64,000 nt of DNA, taken from Asparagopsis taxiformis. Taxonomy: Eukaryota; Rhodophyta; Florideophyceae; Bonnemaisoniales; Bonnemaisoniaceae. The stretch spans positions 36,520 through 100,519 of the forward strand of contig JALQPE010003270.1 in assembly GCA_030407315.1 (NCBI GenBank), read 5' to 3'. The notes under the pieces were generated by a model that saw only the letters and a list, made by a program, of their open reading frames with translations, had not been told where the DNA came from and did no database searches. The stretch's first letter is position 1. Every line of letters begins with the position of its first letter. Positions 33,743 to 44,723 of the stretch are shown here, in pieces. The translations under genes and the position numbers were made by a program.

Positions 33743-34213
33743 TTTTGGGCACTTTACCCAATTCTTTTATTTCGAAACTATTTTGAACTATCTATTCTAA
33801 CAGCAGTGCAATCACTGAACACGTGGCACGTGACACCAGTGATACACTGAACTATACACTACGGCTAACATTTTACACTGTATTTACAGTGTGCCAGCGC
33901 CGCCGGCGCACCCGTCACTTAGGGTTTTTCGACCACCCTACTGTATCAGTATTTAGCCTACCTATTGGACACCAACCACAAGGGCATTTAGGGCTACAAG
34001 CCACATATAATTTAGTATTTAACTAGAGGCGAACCGCCATATCCTTTGATTGTAAAAGCCAGCCGGAAGCTCGGTGTCCAATCTACCCCCAGGGTGCGTT
34101 TTGTCTACTGATTCAGTTTGATTCTCCCTTGGATATGGTGCTTGGCACTCTTCCGGTGTCCCTTTTCGCTGATTCTGCTTCTCAATGTCGGGACTCTGTA
34201 TCAGCATTACCCC
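33743..34213. other. Intergenic, nothing recognised
   Basis: The stretch is AT-richer than the elements to the left. No coding frame, RNA or repeat that I can support. Confidence 0.5.
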
Positions 34214-35100
34214 TACCACGCGTCACCGGTGGTGCGCGTGCCCCTCAATCAGGTGTCTTCGGCCGCCTGGTGCCCACCCGGAGGTATGGTTGCGAGCCAC
34301 TCCCAACTTGCGTTTCGCAGTCTCATTACAGCATGCTTCGACTTTGGCTATAGTGTCTGGCCTGCTTCTGGAACCCATTCCCCGCTGTATCAGCTTTCTG
34401 TCCTGGCCGTCGTGCTGGTTCAGCAACCCCCCCCCTGACCAATCGGACTTGGTTATTGATGTGCTCCCAACTATCTTTTTGCAGTCTCATAGAAGCCTGA
34501 CTCGTCTTTGGCTATAGCGCGGACCGCGCCGACCCTGGTCACTCTCTGATTCAGTCTTTGACTGGTTATTCTGCTGGATCAGCTTCCCTTTCCCTGATAC
34601 CACGCGTCACCAGTGGTGCGCGTGCCCTTCGATCAGGTATCTTCGGGTGCCTGGTGCCCGGCTCTTGATCAACTGCTCCTTTCCCGCTGTACCAGCGTAT
34701 CGCTGTATGCATCGCTGTACCAGCGCCCGCCCTATCCTATAGGGCTCCCCCTTCTTCTTCCCTTTTTGCTTCTTATACAGGGCACTCATCCCTTTTGTGC
34801 CTGGTGTCCTCCCTTCTTCCCTATTAGTGTTGGTGAACCACCATCCTTTCGGTGCACCACCATGACTCACCATGTGACCACAGGATTCTAGACGGATCGT
34901 CTGTGTGGCCTTACAACCCACACTAAGGCAGGCGATTCCCCTTTGCTCTACCACACTCGACACGAGCCTGACTACCGAGACAGGAGGGCTCGAACACCTC
35001 GCGGTGGCTCGCCGATTCGGCTTACAGCCAAGGCTGCCCGTTGTCGAATCGACCAAGCCATTGCACTACAGAGAGCTGGTGTGAGAGGTGCTTTCTTTTT
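34214..35100 (-). repeat. SINE-like repeats with a tRNA-like head
   Basis: A block starting TACCACGCGTCACC with GGTGCGCGTGCCC after it occurs at 34214-34273 and again at 34598-34656. A second block, CAGTCTCAT with TTTGGCTATAG downstream, occurs near 34318 and 34482. On the minus strand, 34975-35095 contains an A-box-like TGGCTTGGTCG, a CTGTAAG loop like a Tyr anticodon loop and a GTGTTCGAGCCC B-box-like string, but the cloverleaf does not close well. This is best read as tRNA-derived retroposon copies, not a functional tRNA. Confidence 0.35.
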
Positions 35101-36234
35101 CATGTGCTTCAATTTCAAGCCGACGGCCTTTTATGCATACTAGAATACCTGGAGGAGCTTGGTTTTTCAGAGCGCACTGCAGTGCGCGCTTTGCCAATTC
35201 AGATGGCCCGTTTTAGACCGTTCTGGTCGCCGCCGCCGCCGGTGACAACAAAGGGTGCTGACTTGTCAATTCTTGTATACTTGGCAGCCATGTGCCCTGC
35301 GCCTGTATGTGTGTGCCGCTAACTACCCAATCTGAGGGAGTGTCAATGTAGCACACACGTCCGTTTTAGATTAATTTTAATACAGCGCCGGCGATTATGG
35401 ATTGGGTACACGTGGCGCCCCATAAAGTAGCGCCACAGTATCCGCGGCACATATATTGTGCTGCAGGCGTGCCTGCTAGAAAGAGGTGGCATGGACGAGA
35501 GTAGTGAGAGTAAATTGACGTTCGTCTTTACTACCAAAGGGTGGACTCCCTGATAGTTACTAGCTCTACAACCGGCCGCACAGCGTCCCATCCAATCGAT
35601 TGTACGATTGGACGTCTGTGCGCAGTGCGATTGCTCCGATAGTCACGACATCAAGGACCCCATTTGGTGGGCCTTCGGTTTTGGATATTTCTCAGCTTTT
35701 CCAGGAACCGACCGATCAGAACGAATCAAACGAGGTGTTCACTAGCCCGGTACAGGTGCCGAGTACCCTCGAGGGTAGTCGAGTTCAAAATAAGTGGACC
35801 AATGGGGAGCAGTTGACGTGTGTAAAAGCGTCGACAACTCGAGATCGATCACAAACAGTGATCTGGCACGCCACGTGGTTACATGTACTTCATTCGCTGA
35901 TCAACTCTCAAATGAACTGGTACTGCCTGCAACTTTTTTTTATCAAATTTCATGCCGCACGCTACCACCGATGTACGACGACTGCCTCGCCGGATGGGCA
36001 GCACCGAGCCTATCTATCGGCACAGATCGTGCAGGTCCGGTGTTGCGTGAACTTGACAACATGAAATGCTGGAGACAGAGAGCTTGGCACGCAGGATGAT
36101 GTTGTTGCGGTGTAGCGGATATGGATCTGGTTGGTACTCTGTACACGTCTTGAGAATATGAAAAACAAAGAAATGCTTCACAGCATATTTATTGCAAGTT
36201 GTATTTTTTGTTCAAAAACAATTATTTTTTTGTG
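35101..36234. other. Intergenic; possible unrecognised coding fragment at 35600-36099
   Basis: Two open frames (35600-36064 and 35794-36099) overlap. The second ends with a fairly protein-like segment containing CLAGWAAPSLSIG and RELDNMKCW. No family is recognised and no promoter or intron structure is convincing, so I do not call a gene. The palindrome CGATTGTACGATTG lies near 35597. Confidence 0.25.
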
Positions 36235-36525
36235 CTAACTGCGAGATTTCTTTGCGCGATCATCCACATTCGCTTTCTGCGCAGACCAAGAGCCGCTGAC
36301 TCGCTTCCTCTTTCGCAGGCTGCTCAGATATGGAGATTGGTCGTCGACGGCAGAAGCAGGTGCTTTCTGCAGGTTGTTTTTGTCTCCCAAAGATTCCATT
36401 TGAGCTTTCTTTGCCTGGCGCTCTTTGCGTTCCTTCTCTTTCCTTTCCCGGATTATATCGTCTAGAGGCCTGTCGATATTAATGGGATACTCAATGCGGT
36501 ATTTGGGGAAAGTGAGTAGAGTCAT
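36235..36525 (-). CDS. Small basic protein with a UAP56-binding-like motif
   Basis: The frame has 96 codons from ATG 36525 to the stop at 36235, standing alone in an AT-rich region. Residues about 18-26 read DRPLDDIIRER, close to the LDDII core of the UAP56-binding motif of mRNA-export adaptors (the family of ALY/REF, UIF and relatives). The rest is highly charged: a Lys/Arg/Glu helix follows the motif and the C-terminus has RKRKR-type basic clusters, as expected for an RNA-binding nuclear protein. No RRM is present. A short motif in a short frame could arise by chance, so the assignment is tentative. No frame in the 1.6 kb upstream looks coding. Confidence 0.45.
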   Translation of the reverse strand: MTLLTFPKYRIEYPINIDRPLDDIIRERKEKERKERQAKKAQMESLGDKNNLQKAPASAVDDQSPYLSSLRKRKRVSGSWSAQKANVDDRAKKSRS

Positions 36526-38149
36526 TGTTTTTTGCGAGTTGTTTTGTTGAAGGTGGGATGGATGGAAGGATGGTTGGGATGAGGAGGAAGAAGTGGGGAT
36601 AGAACGATTTGGAGAATATATAGAGGAATAGATTGCTGTATGTCTGGATAAATTAGAAGAGGAAATGCCAATGGATAGTGAATTGCATTGGTAAATGGCT
36701 CAGGTTCCAGTAAGATGTGGATGCTGTGTTGTAACAAGAAGAGAGGAAATGTTGTTTACTGTTTGCAGATGTGAGGCGACACAGATTTCACTTTCAGTGC
36801 AACAGAATGCAATGTTTGCAGTATGAATTGGAGTCGATCGCTTTGAATCGCGAATCAGTGGCAATAAAATTAAGGTCTGACATACTTTCACTTGTTGGCT
36901 TCATGCATTTCACCACCACCTGGACTGAATGGCTGGTGATTTGTTTCGCTGCGTTGTAGTACAAGTAAAAATGAAATTATCTTCCACCATGTCGCACCAA
37001 TGCCCTGGCGCGAATACTCCCACGCCACATAAATCCGAAATCATCACCACATGTCTGCGAGTTGCATTGCTACGAAAACGCTGCCACCAACACCATTTTC
37101 TGATAATGAAATCATCCATCAATGCAATCCACAACCTTCAGCACCTCTCTCTTTCCACATGGTGGTACGAACAGGATGTATGTTTCGCTGTAGCATTTGC
37201 AAGCGAGTGATGAATGAGGGGATTAAAATGTTGAAATGAATTGCAATGCGAGGCATCATAACCGTCGAGCGAGACAGACAGAACGGGCTTTTGAAAAGTG
37301 ACCTCGTGGACACCCTGTAAGTTACACCTCAGAGCAGTAAAGAAAAGTGCTACACAGGATGACCACGTCGGGTACCCGAGGGTATACCCGATGTGCTACC
37401 TGATACTTGCACCTCTCGTCTGCATTATTTTCGTAGCCCTTTCCACATATATCATTTTGTAACTTTAACTTCACTTTATAGCTCAACATCCCAACCTTCA
37501 TTTATTCATAGTGCAAACAACAGGGACATCCTTCTCCAGCATTCCATGAATCCCAGCATACTCACTACCTCAACAATTGCCTGCCGCGAACATATAGATC
37601 AGTCTGCACCATGATAAAGACGCCCACCAAAGCACTGCCCAAACTGAACATGTCTTTCACCCACACATACGGTTTGAGTTGGGAGGCCTTCTCTTTGGGG
37701 AAGGGTCACTCTACGCTGGCGCGCGCGTAAGAAGCAATGGCTTTCTCCGCTTCATCTTCGGTAAACGGTCCATTTCCACAAACTTTATCCAAAATGGGCT
37801 TGTTCTATGCCACTCCCTATACGACGATGCCCATGTAGTTCCCATTTCTTCTCATCCACTTCCCCATTTCTTGCCTATCCCCGCAAACTCCCCAGAACGC
37901 TCTATCCCACCTCCAAAGTCCCTAACTGAGTCCCCACCGCCCTTCATTCGCCTATATATTACATCACCCCGAAATAGTCGTGCCCATTCACCCGCTACTT
38001 CTATATCCCCCCAGAATCTCCCATTCTGCTACAACAAGGCAAGGCAATACAATGCGGATATTATCAGCACTACACACTCCCGCTTCGCTTTCGCGTCATC
38101 TTATCTTCCCAGTGCACATATTGGCTCTTTGACTGTTCTGAGCAATCTG
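36526..38149. other. Intergenic, nothing recognised
   Basis: This AT-rich stretch has scattered short frames and no domain similarity. The 177-codon + strand frame at 37679-38212 overlaps a TIR remnant on the other strand and is not credible. Confidence 0.5.
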
Positions 38150-38369
38150 CTCTTTTGCACAACGATAATTCCGCCCATACAATTACCACGAAAATCGATG
38201 CCTCTCCCATAGCTCGCACCATACTCAATGGCGCTTGTTTACCAGAGCGCAGCTTCTTGCAATCCAGCAACACTGAAATCCCAACTGTTTTAAGTGTGCA
38301 TGTATTTTTGCAGCGAGTGTACGTTTATCGCAACCGGCGTGACCGATGAGTACAGTGAAATGCGCTGCG
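38150..38369 (-). pseudogene. TIR-domain remnant 1
   Basis: Read on the minus strand from 38369, it matches the TIR domain of the gene at 40705-43278. It has a start like FTVLIGHAG then LAAKIHAHLKQLG, a frame change, then KKLRSGKQAPLSMV and EASIFVVIV. Similarity ends after the WAEL string. The frameshift, loss of the catalytic-helix region and absence of Sel1 repeats beside it show a decayed partial copy. Confidence 0.65.
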
Positions 38370-39114
38370 TCTTTCAGGCACCCACGTCTTCAGACATTCT
38401 CGTCACCATTCGGGTTCCTCGTCAAAATACCCTCTTCATGTTCATTCTCTGCGCTTTCTGATGGTCCTGGTTGTGAAATGTTTGGAGCGCATAATTGGAA
38501 TTTTATGAGATCCATTCGTGATAGATTACACAGTTTCAGAGTGTAGACCAGACCAGTCCAGTCGATTCAGAGTGGGACGGCTTCTCATAGTGTTCCAATG
38601 AGTTCACATCGACAGTTCAACTAAACCTTGCACTTTCGTTTCCACACCGCCTCCTCTATTTCGCACACTTCGGTCTGTGATACAACCTAAGGAGCACTTT
38701 CTAGATCCATTACACGCATGTAGTTAGAGCATCGAACACGAGTAAGTTAACTGCAAACACGAATACCAAACTTGCTGAAACTTCAGCAATAATGGTGCAG
38801 CATGGCGTAGACAGGGGATGATGTACCTTTATCTGTTGGATGAGTAGTCTGACTCAACAGAAAAACAGGTACCCTAACGGTAACTCGGTTGTTCTCGATC
38901 GAGTCACGTAGACGTTACTGTACTGCCAGTTGTTTTGCATTTCACTCCCCTGATTTATTATTAAATTTGTTGGGTACTGTGTCTTGTGACGATCCAAATC
39001 GAGGTGATCCACCGCCATCGTTGGCAGCCGTTGTCCAGGTGATCTTCTTTGATTGCGCTGACTGGACAATTCCCATCGTTCCCGTTGATCCCCTCCTAAT
39101 TCCTCGGTTCTTGC

Positions 39115-39470
39115 TCCCCCCTGTTCTCAATCACCGTAGATATTGCGAAACGCCCCATCACGTCACCAATCTCCTTCACTGAGTGCCCATCATCCCGCAT
39201 TCACCCGTATGTCTCCTTAGTCTCAAACACCCGTACCCGTTCATCCCTTCCCCATTTCCATGACTTCCATCCTCCAGCATGACGACGATAACATTCAGGT
39301 ACTAACGGTGTCCGCTCACCGCTCACTTTCGCCTCATCGCAGCGAGCGCAACAGCCCTTCAAATGTCCACTTTCGAGCTGCAAACTCGGGCGACACAATG
39401 AACACACAGCTCGATGCTTCTTCCATTCCTCCACCCTTGCTCGATGGTGCCGTTTCCCCACCAGGGCGTG
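39115..39470 (-). pseudogene. TIR-domain remnant 2
   Basis: On the minus strand this resembles the middle and end of the same TIR domain. It has a degenerate RPGGETAP segment, then MEEAS, FIVSPEFAARKWTFE, a shifted frame with PLVPECYRR, and finally GHSVKEIGDVMGRF at about 39150, matching GYSVKEISDAMGRL in the intact gene. At least two frame changes are needed. It covers the C-terminal part missing from remnant 1, but lies on the far side of it, so they are separate copies. Confidence 0.65.
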
Positions 39471-40704
39471 CCTCCATAGTTCTCATATTGGTTGTCTGAT
39501 ATCTCAGCATCTTGGCCTGTTCCATCAAATAGAGCCCTTGTGTAACGTATAGTCGCGCCCCTCTCCCTCAATATATATTCCCGTCTGTCTGTGCGGTACA
39601 AACGCATGATCCTCGCAGAAATTCAAAGTCGCACTAGCCATGTGTGTGGTTCAATGGTTTATCTCAGGATGCTACCAATGCTGGTACACCTAAGCTGCCA
39701 CTACTGCCGGCAACGCCGACAATGAGAACATTACCGATGCTACTGACCGCCGGATGAACCGCACGTATGGAGAACCCAAGCGAGTAGGCATTGGGAAAGG
39801 AAAGGACCAAGTATCTGCACAGTTTTCACAGTTCGTCCGCTTTCCATCACGAGAAATATTTCGTAACGCATTGAAAATCCAATCTATGACGCGCAGTGCT
39901 CGCCACCGTGCACGCAATGTCTCTAGTAGGGACTCCCACGTGAAAAATTGCTGTGCTCGCATCTACATCCGCGCACCCACCGCAACTCTATCACATACAT
40001 TACCTCACCTTATGCGCTGAAACGAGCACTGTAAGTGTGCATCGACAGTGCGTTGTCAGAAGCACGCAGCTACAGCAGCGTTGAACACGGCAGTTGTGGA
40101 ACTGCATGGAGGCTGCATCACGTACTAGTGGGTGTCATTGGCAGCTGTTAGATGGGGACCATTGCGACGATGATCGTCACTTGCACACGCAACAAGCGTG
40201 TGTGCAAATGTCAAAATAGTTGCGGCAACAGGTCTGGATGCAGCGCTGAAAGGGTGCGCCAGAAAGGTAGGGCTGTGGCAGTGTGATCGCACCGCACCCA
40301 CTCTTCTCCATTTCCACCGTCCGTAGAAACTGCAGAGGCGAACCTCAAACCCACACCAACACACAGCCGGGATTCGTGCAGCGGATGATGCTTTGCCCAT
40401 TTCGTCTTCCATCTATGCTCAGAGAAAGCGATATGCCGGACTCACTTTTGCTGTGTGCCATTATGTTCGCTTTCCATTGCCTTGTACCGCCCCACCTATA
40501 ATCATTAAACACCCTTGCTATCCGTACAAGCAGGCTCAACCTGCGCCGCCGTTGGCTATTTTGTTCAACCGCTCACCTTCCATGATGATACATGGACATG
40601 ACAACATCAACAGTACCTGTACCTCGACAGCTCAACTCTTAATCAACGTCACCTGTACAACATTACTTTACCTCTCGCCCCTGTACAATTACTTGTCCAC
40701 TACA
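39471..40704. other. Intergenic, nothing recognised
   Basis: I see no coding similarity, structured RNA or repeat. It forms the 3' flank of the Sel1-TIR gene. Confidence 0.5.
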
Positions 40705-43278
40705 CTAAAAGTTCATTATTGCTTCAACTATCTTCTGGGCATATCGCTCCCGCTTCTCCTCGTCATATTCCTCGTTCGATGCACCCTCCGAGTTCTCGAT
40801 TCCCGTAAACTCCGGTAGCCGGCCCATCGCATCCGAGATCTCCTTCACTGAGTACCCCCCTTCCTTCATCCGATCAAATGTCCCTTCCCTCCGAAATAGT
40901 TCCGCCCATTCGTCTGTCGACATAAAATTCTTGGGTTTGCACCCCTCAACATCAAGACGGTAGAATGCAGGAATTATCAGCGGTGGCTTCTTGCCCTTCG
41001 CCCTCGCTTTGTCGTACCGACGCAGTGCACACATCAGCTCTCGAACTGTCCATTTCCGCGCCGCAAGCTCTGGCGACACTATGATTACGAAAATGAACGC
41101 TTCTTCCATTGCTTGCACCATGCTTAACGGCGCTTGTTCGCCAGGGCGCAGCTCCTTGAAGTCCAGGAACGCCGAAATCCCCAACTTCTTCAGACGCGCA
41201 TGTATTTTCGCCGCCAGCGTGAATTTATCAGGCCCTGCATGGCTGATGAATACAGTGAATGCAACTGATTCCTTCGAGTGTCCGCCTCTCTTTCGCCTCC
41301 CTTTCCCGTTCATTGTGCTTCTCAATTTGTGCATCACACTTTCTTTCCGTACATTCGCTGATGTTCTAGGTTGGCGTAAACGAGGGTGTTCTGCCGTACT
41401 ATACAATTCCACACCTCTTCTCTGCATCAGTGCGTTCCCCTCAACAGTATACGAGCAATCCGCTCTGGTACTGCCCCGATACAACCGTCCAACCCAATCC
41501 AATGGATTCCCTGCTATTGTAGTTTTGTGCACGATAGAAATGTGCATTTCTACTCTTGAGGAGGAACTATGTGCTAGCGCCTGGGCAAAGAGATGTACTG
41601 CACGCTTGGGGTCCCTCGGCACCCCAAACGTTCCATTCTCGAGGATTCGAGCCAGATTATACATAGCATCCGGGTTGTCGGCGACGACTGCCCGTTCGTA
41701 TAGTTGAACTGCACGTCTTGTGTCTTTGGGCACACCATCTTCGCCATTTTCCAGTAGCCAGGCGAGCTTGTTCATAGCCGTCGAGTCGTTTGCAGCCACA
41801 GCCCGCTCGTACAATTCAACTGCACGGCTCATGTCTTTAGGTACTCCATCCTCGCCTTTCTCTAGCAGCACGGCGAGGTTGAGCAGTGAGTATGAGACGT
41901 CCGAAGCAATAGAACGTTCATACAGCACAACTGCACGTTTCACGTCTTTCGGGACTCCATCCTTGCCATCCTCTAGCAGCACGGCGAGATTGACCATGGC
42001 CTTCGGGTCGTCAGCAGCCACGGCCCGCTCGTACAGTTCAACTGCACGGCTCACGTCTTTCGGTACTCCATCCTCGCCATCCTCTAGCAGCACGGCAAGA
42101 TTGAACATGGCATCCGGGTCGTCAGCAGCCACGGCCCGCTCGTACAGTTCAACTGCACGGCTCATGTCTTTCGGCACTCCATCCTTGCCTTTCTCTAGCA
42201 GCACGGCAAGATTGAACATGGCATCCGGGTCGTCAGCAGCCACGGCTCGCTCATACAGTTCAACTGCACGGCTCATGTCTTTCGGTACTCCATCCTCGCC
42301 TTTCTCTAGCAGCACGGCGAGATTGACCATGGCATCCGGGTTGTCGGCAGCCACGGCCCGCTCGTACAGTTCACCTGAACGGCTCATGTCTTTAGGTACT
42401 CCATCCTCGCCTTTCTTCAGCAGCACGGCGAGATTGAACATGGCATCCGGGTCGTCAGCAGCCACGGCCCGCTCGTACAGTTCAACTGCACGTTTCACGT
42501 CTTTCGGCACTCCGTCCTCGCCAGTATGCAGCAGCACGGCGAGATTGACCATGGCATCCGGGTCGTCAGCAGCCACAGCCCGCTCGTACAATTCAACTGC
42601 ACGGCTCATGTCTTTCGGTACTCCATCCTTGCTTTTCTTCAGCAGCACGGCGAGATTGAACATGGCATCCGGGTCGTCAGCAGCCACGGCTCGCTCATAC
42701 AGTTCAACTGCACGGCTCATGTCTTTCGGTACTCCATCCTCGCCAGTATGCAGCAGCACGGCGAGATTGACCATGGCATCCGGGTTGTCGGCAGCCACAG
42801 CCCGCTCGTACAATTCAACTGCACGGCTCATGTCTTTCGGCACTCCATCCTTGCCTTTCTTCAGCAGCACGGCGAGATTGAACATGGCATCCGGGTCGTC
42901 AGCAGCCACGGCTCGCTCATACAGTTCAACTGCACGGCTCATGTCTTTCGGTACTCCATCCTCGCCAGTATGCAGCAGCACGGCGAGATTGACCATGGCA
43001 TCCGGGTCGTCAGCAGCCACAGCCCGCTCGTACAATTCAACTGCACGGCTCATGTCTTTCGGTACTCCATCCCCGCCATTCTGTAACAGCACAGCCAGAC
43101 TATTCATGGCGCTTGGAATCCCCGCACAAACACCACGCTCATAAAGCTGAACGGCACCTTGAATGTCTTTCTGTACACCATCCCGGCCATGTTGCAGCGC
43201 ATGTGCGTGATGAACTAGCGCCTCACCCTCAGCACGCCTCGGTCCATACCCCAAAATGTGCCAAAACAACTCGAGCAT
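40705..43278 (-). CDS. Sel1-repeat / TIR-domain fusion protein (857 codons)
   Basis: From ATG 43278, about 14 repeats of 36 residues (consensus around GVPKDMSRAVELYERAV, then MxNLAVLL) fill residues 30-560. They are Sel1-like alpha-alpha units that build a superhelical scaffold. A charged linker (KGRRKRGG) precedes a TIR domain from residue 672: VFISHAGPDKF, FLDFKELRPGEQAPLSM, IFVIIVSPELAARKW, then VREL, whose Glu (about 747) sits where TIR NADases carry the catalytic Glu. The C-terminus (to residue 857) is Glu-rich. It has no NB-ARC domain, signal peptide or membrane segment. By analogy it may be a cytosolic innate-immune sensor/effector, with repeats as sensor and TIR as signalling or NAD-cleaving part; that role is inference. 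Repeats 2-11 are nearly identical in DNA. Confidence 0.9.
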   Translation of the reverse strand: MLELFWHILGYGPRRAEGEALVHHAHALQHGRDGVQKDIQGAVQLYERGVCAGIPSAMNSLAVLLQNGGDGVPKDMSRAVELYERAVAADDPDAMVNLAVLLHTGEDGVPKDMSRAVELYERAVAADDPDAMFNLAVLLKKGKDGVPKDMSRAVELYERAVAADNPDAMVNLAVLLHTGEDGVPKDMSRAVELYERAVAADDPDAMFNLAVLLKKSKDGVPKDMSRAVELYERAVAADDPDAMVNLAVLLHTGEDGVPKDVKRAVELYERAVAADDPDAMFNLAVLLKKGEDGVPKDMSRSGELYERAVAADNPDAMVNLAVLLEKGEDGVPKDMSRAVELYERAVAADDPDAMFNLAVLLEKGKDGVPKDMSRAVELYERAVAADDPDAMFNLAVLLEDGEDGVPKDVSRAVELYERAVAADDPKAMVNLAVLLEDGKDGVPKDVKRAVVLYERSIASDVSYSLLNLAVLLEKGEDGVPKDMSRAVELYERAVAANDSTAMNKLAWLLENGEDGVPKDTRRAVQLYERAVVADNPDAMYNLARILENGTFGVPRDPKRAVHLFAQALAHSSSSRVEMHISIVHKTTIAGNPLDWVGRLYRGSTRADCSYTVEGNALMQRRGVELYSTAEHPRLRQPRTSANVRKESVMHKLRSTMNGKGRRKRGGHSKESVAFTVFISHAGPDKFTLAAKIHARLKKLGISAFLDFKELRPGEQAPLSMVQAMEEAFIFVIIVSPELAARKWTVRELMCALRRYDKARAKGKKPPLIIPAFYRLDVEGCKPKNFMSTDEWAELFRREGTFDRMKEGGYSVKEISDAMGRLPEFTGIENSEGASNEEYDEEKRERYAQKIVEAIMNF
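41700..43180 (-). repeat. Near-identical 108-base tandem repeats encoding Sel1 units
   Basis: The coding repeats are homogeneous at nucleotide level, with alternating LLHT, LLKK and LLEK endings that suggest duplication in pairs (216 bases). Outer repeats (both ends) are more diverged. This is the pattern of ongoing unequal exchange, so copy number probably varies between individuals and assemblies. The opposite strand is open for 474 codons only because of this periodicity. Confidence 0.85.
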
Positions 43279-44298
43279 CTGGACAGATTCTGTGTAATGC
43301 CGGGAGGTATTGTTGCGTACAAAACTGTGCAGTTAACACAAACTTGCTACCCTTGGTACCCCCTGCAGTCCCCGACTCTGTGTGTGCCGCTGCTTGTTAA
43401 GAAAGTAGCAACGCACCGAAATGACAACAGTGCACCTGAACACTATACGCAATCATTCAATTGTTGCCTGTGTGTGTAAGGCACGAAATTGTGCCAATAG
43501 AATGGCATGATGTAAAAATTGATTGCGATAACTCTAGTGCACGGTACAGGCGATTGGAGGAGTTGATCCAAATGTTGTCTGTTCATCATCGCATGGCGGT
43601 CGTGTCGTTTGCAGATGTCGCATCCGTGGACTGTTCCTGGGTGCGATATTGGATGACGGCGAGTGGACCAACATTCTGGCCACATGCGTCTTATGGCTGG
43701 ACGCACTTGTGACCTGCGCAACGACCCAAAGCGGGTGGCAGGCGGCGCACCGGAGTGCGAAGTTGTAGGAAAATTTTGGAGCTGTGTGTCGCAGATTATG
43801 ATGCACCAGAGACATCTTACAGCGCCCTTTATTAGACTACACGAATATAGCGCAGTTGCTTTGCTGAATAACATGGTGGAACGATATATTGTTCGATGAC
43901 CAGCTATGCAGGCCGCAGAGATGACGCTGCCAATGATCTAGTTTGGCCTCGTGCAATGATGGTAATCGCCCTCCCCCTGTATCACATCACTGATATGCTT
44001 TCAACGATTGCGCACCATTATTGATTCGACTGCCGCATAGTCTTCTCTGCAGGGGTTCACATCCATCCCAGCACCCTCCATTGCACTGATGACGCATTTC
44101 TGCAGCATGCAACGTGATCGAGTCGATGCAGTCGGCAGCGCGGCGTAAACGAGGCATGTACCAAGACGAGGTGGAAGGCGTGTTCGGCGGTGGTGTCGTG
44201 AAGACTAGCAATGGTAATCGACGTGTCCAGCTGAACATGTCAACAGTAGTAGAAATTGTCGGATGATCATAATGAATTACAGATACGAATTACACCAA
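43279..44298. other. Intergenic upstream of the Sel1-TIR gene, nothing recognised
   Basis: It contains the presumed promoter of the minus-strand gene, but no clear TATA box. No credible coding frame. Confidence 0.5.
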
Positions 44299-44664
44299 AC
44301 TAGTGTCTATCGGACAAGTGGCCTCATATGAGGCCACTTTTTACCACCCTAATAGTAATGTAAATTTCTTCTGAGATGGAAAACTTTTTTGTCGGAAAGA
44401 CGTCTCAGCGAGTTTCATGGTTTGGCAGGGCTGAACATTGTGAGAAAGTCAAACTTTGCAGCCGCTAGATAACATCATCGGTTCTTCTATCTTTATGGCT
44501 TCCTGAACACCATTAAACGCAGAAAAGTTGCACAAATTTTTTTTTGAAGTTGAACTGCCAGAACAAAGGCTGTTTTTTTCGTAATTTTGGCCAATTTTCT
44601 CGGCCTCATATGAGGCCAAAGATGACCTCATATGAGGAAATTTGCTTGTCCGATAGACACTAGT
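44299..44664. mobile_element. 366-base MITE with perfect terminal inverted repeats
   Basis: The ends are ACTAGTGTCTATCGGACAAG and its exact inverse (44645-44664), 20 bases each. Inside, CCTCATATGAGG occurs near both ends (about 44331, 44613 and 44627), itself a palindrome. There is no coding capacity and the interior is AT-rich. The target duplication is unclear, since the termini contain TA and CTAG. Consistent with a non-autonomous DNA transposon. Confidence 0.75.
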
Positions 44665-44723
44665 GAACAGTTGTGATAGATTTGGGGGAACGAACAATCT
44701 ACCCCCGGTGGAACAGGTATGCT

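Noticed and set aside
35600..36099. Protein-coding gene
   Set aside because: Two frames must be joined without a convincing splice site and no family is seen; kept only as a note.
37679..38212. 177-codon + strand gene
   Set aside because: Its right end overlaps TIR remnant 1 on the other strand and its sequence is low-complexity Ser/Pro without similarity.
41720..43144. 474-codon open frame on the + strand
   Set aside because: It is the exact complement of the Sel1 repeats; the 108-base period keeps it open, and it encodes only a Ser/Thr/Arg-rich repeat with no family.
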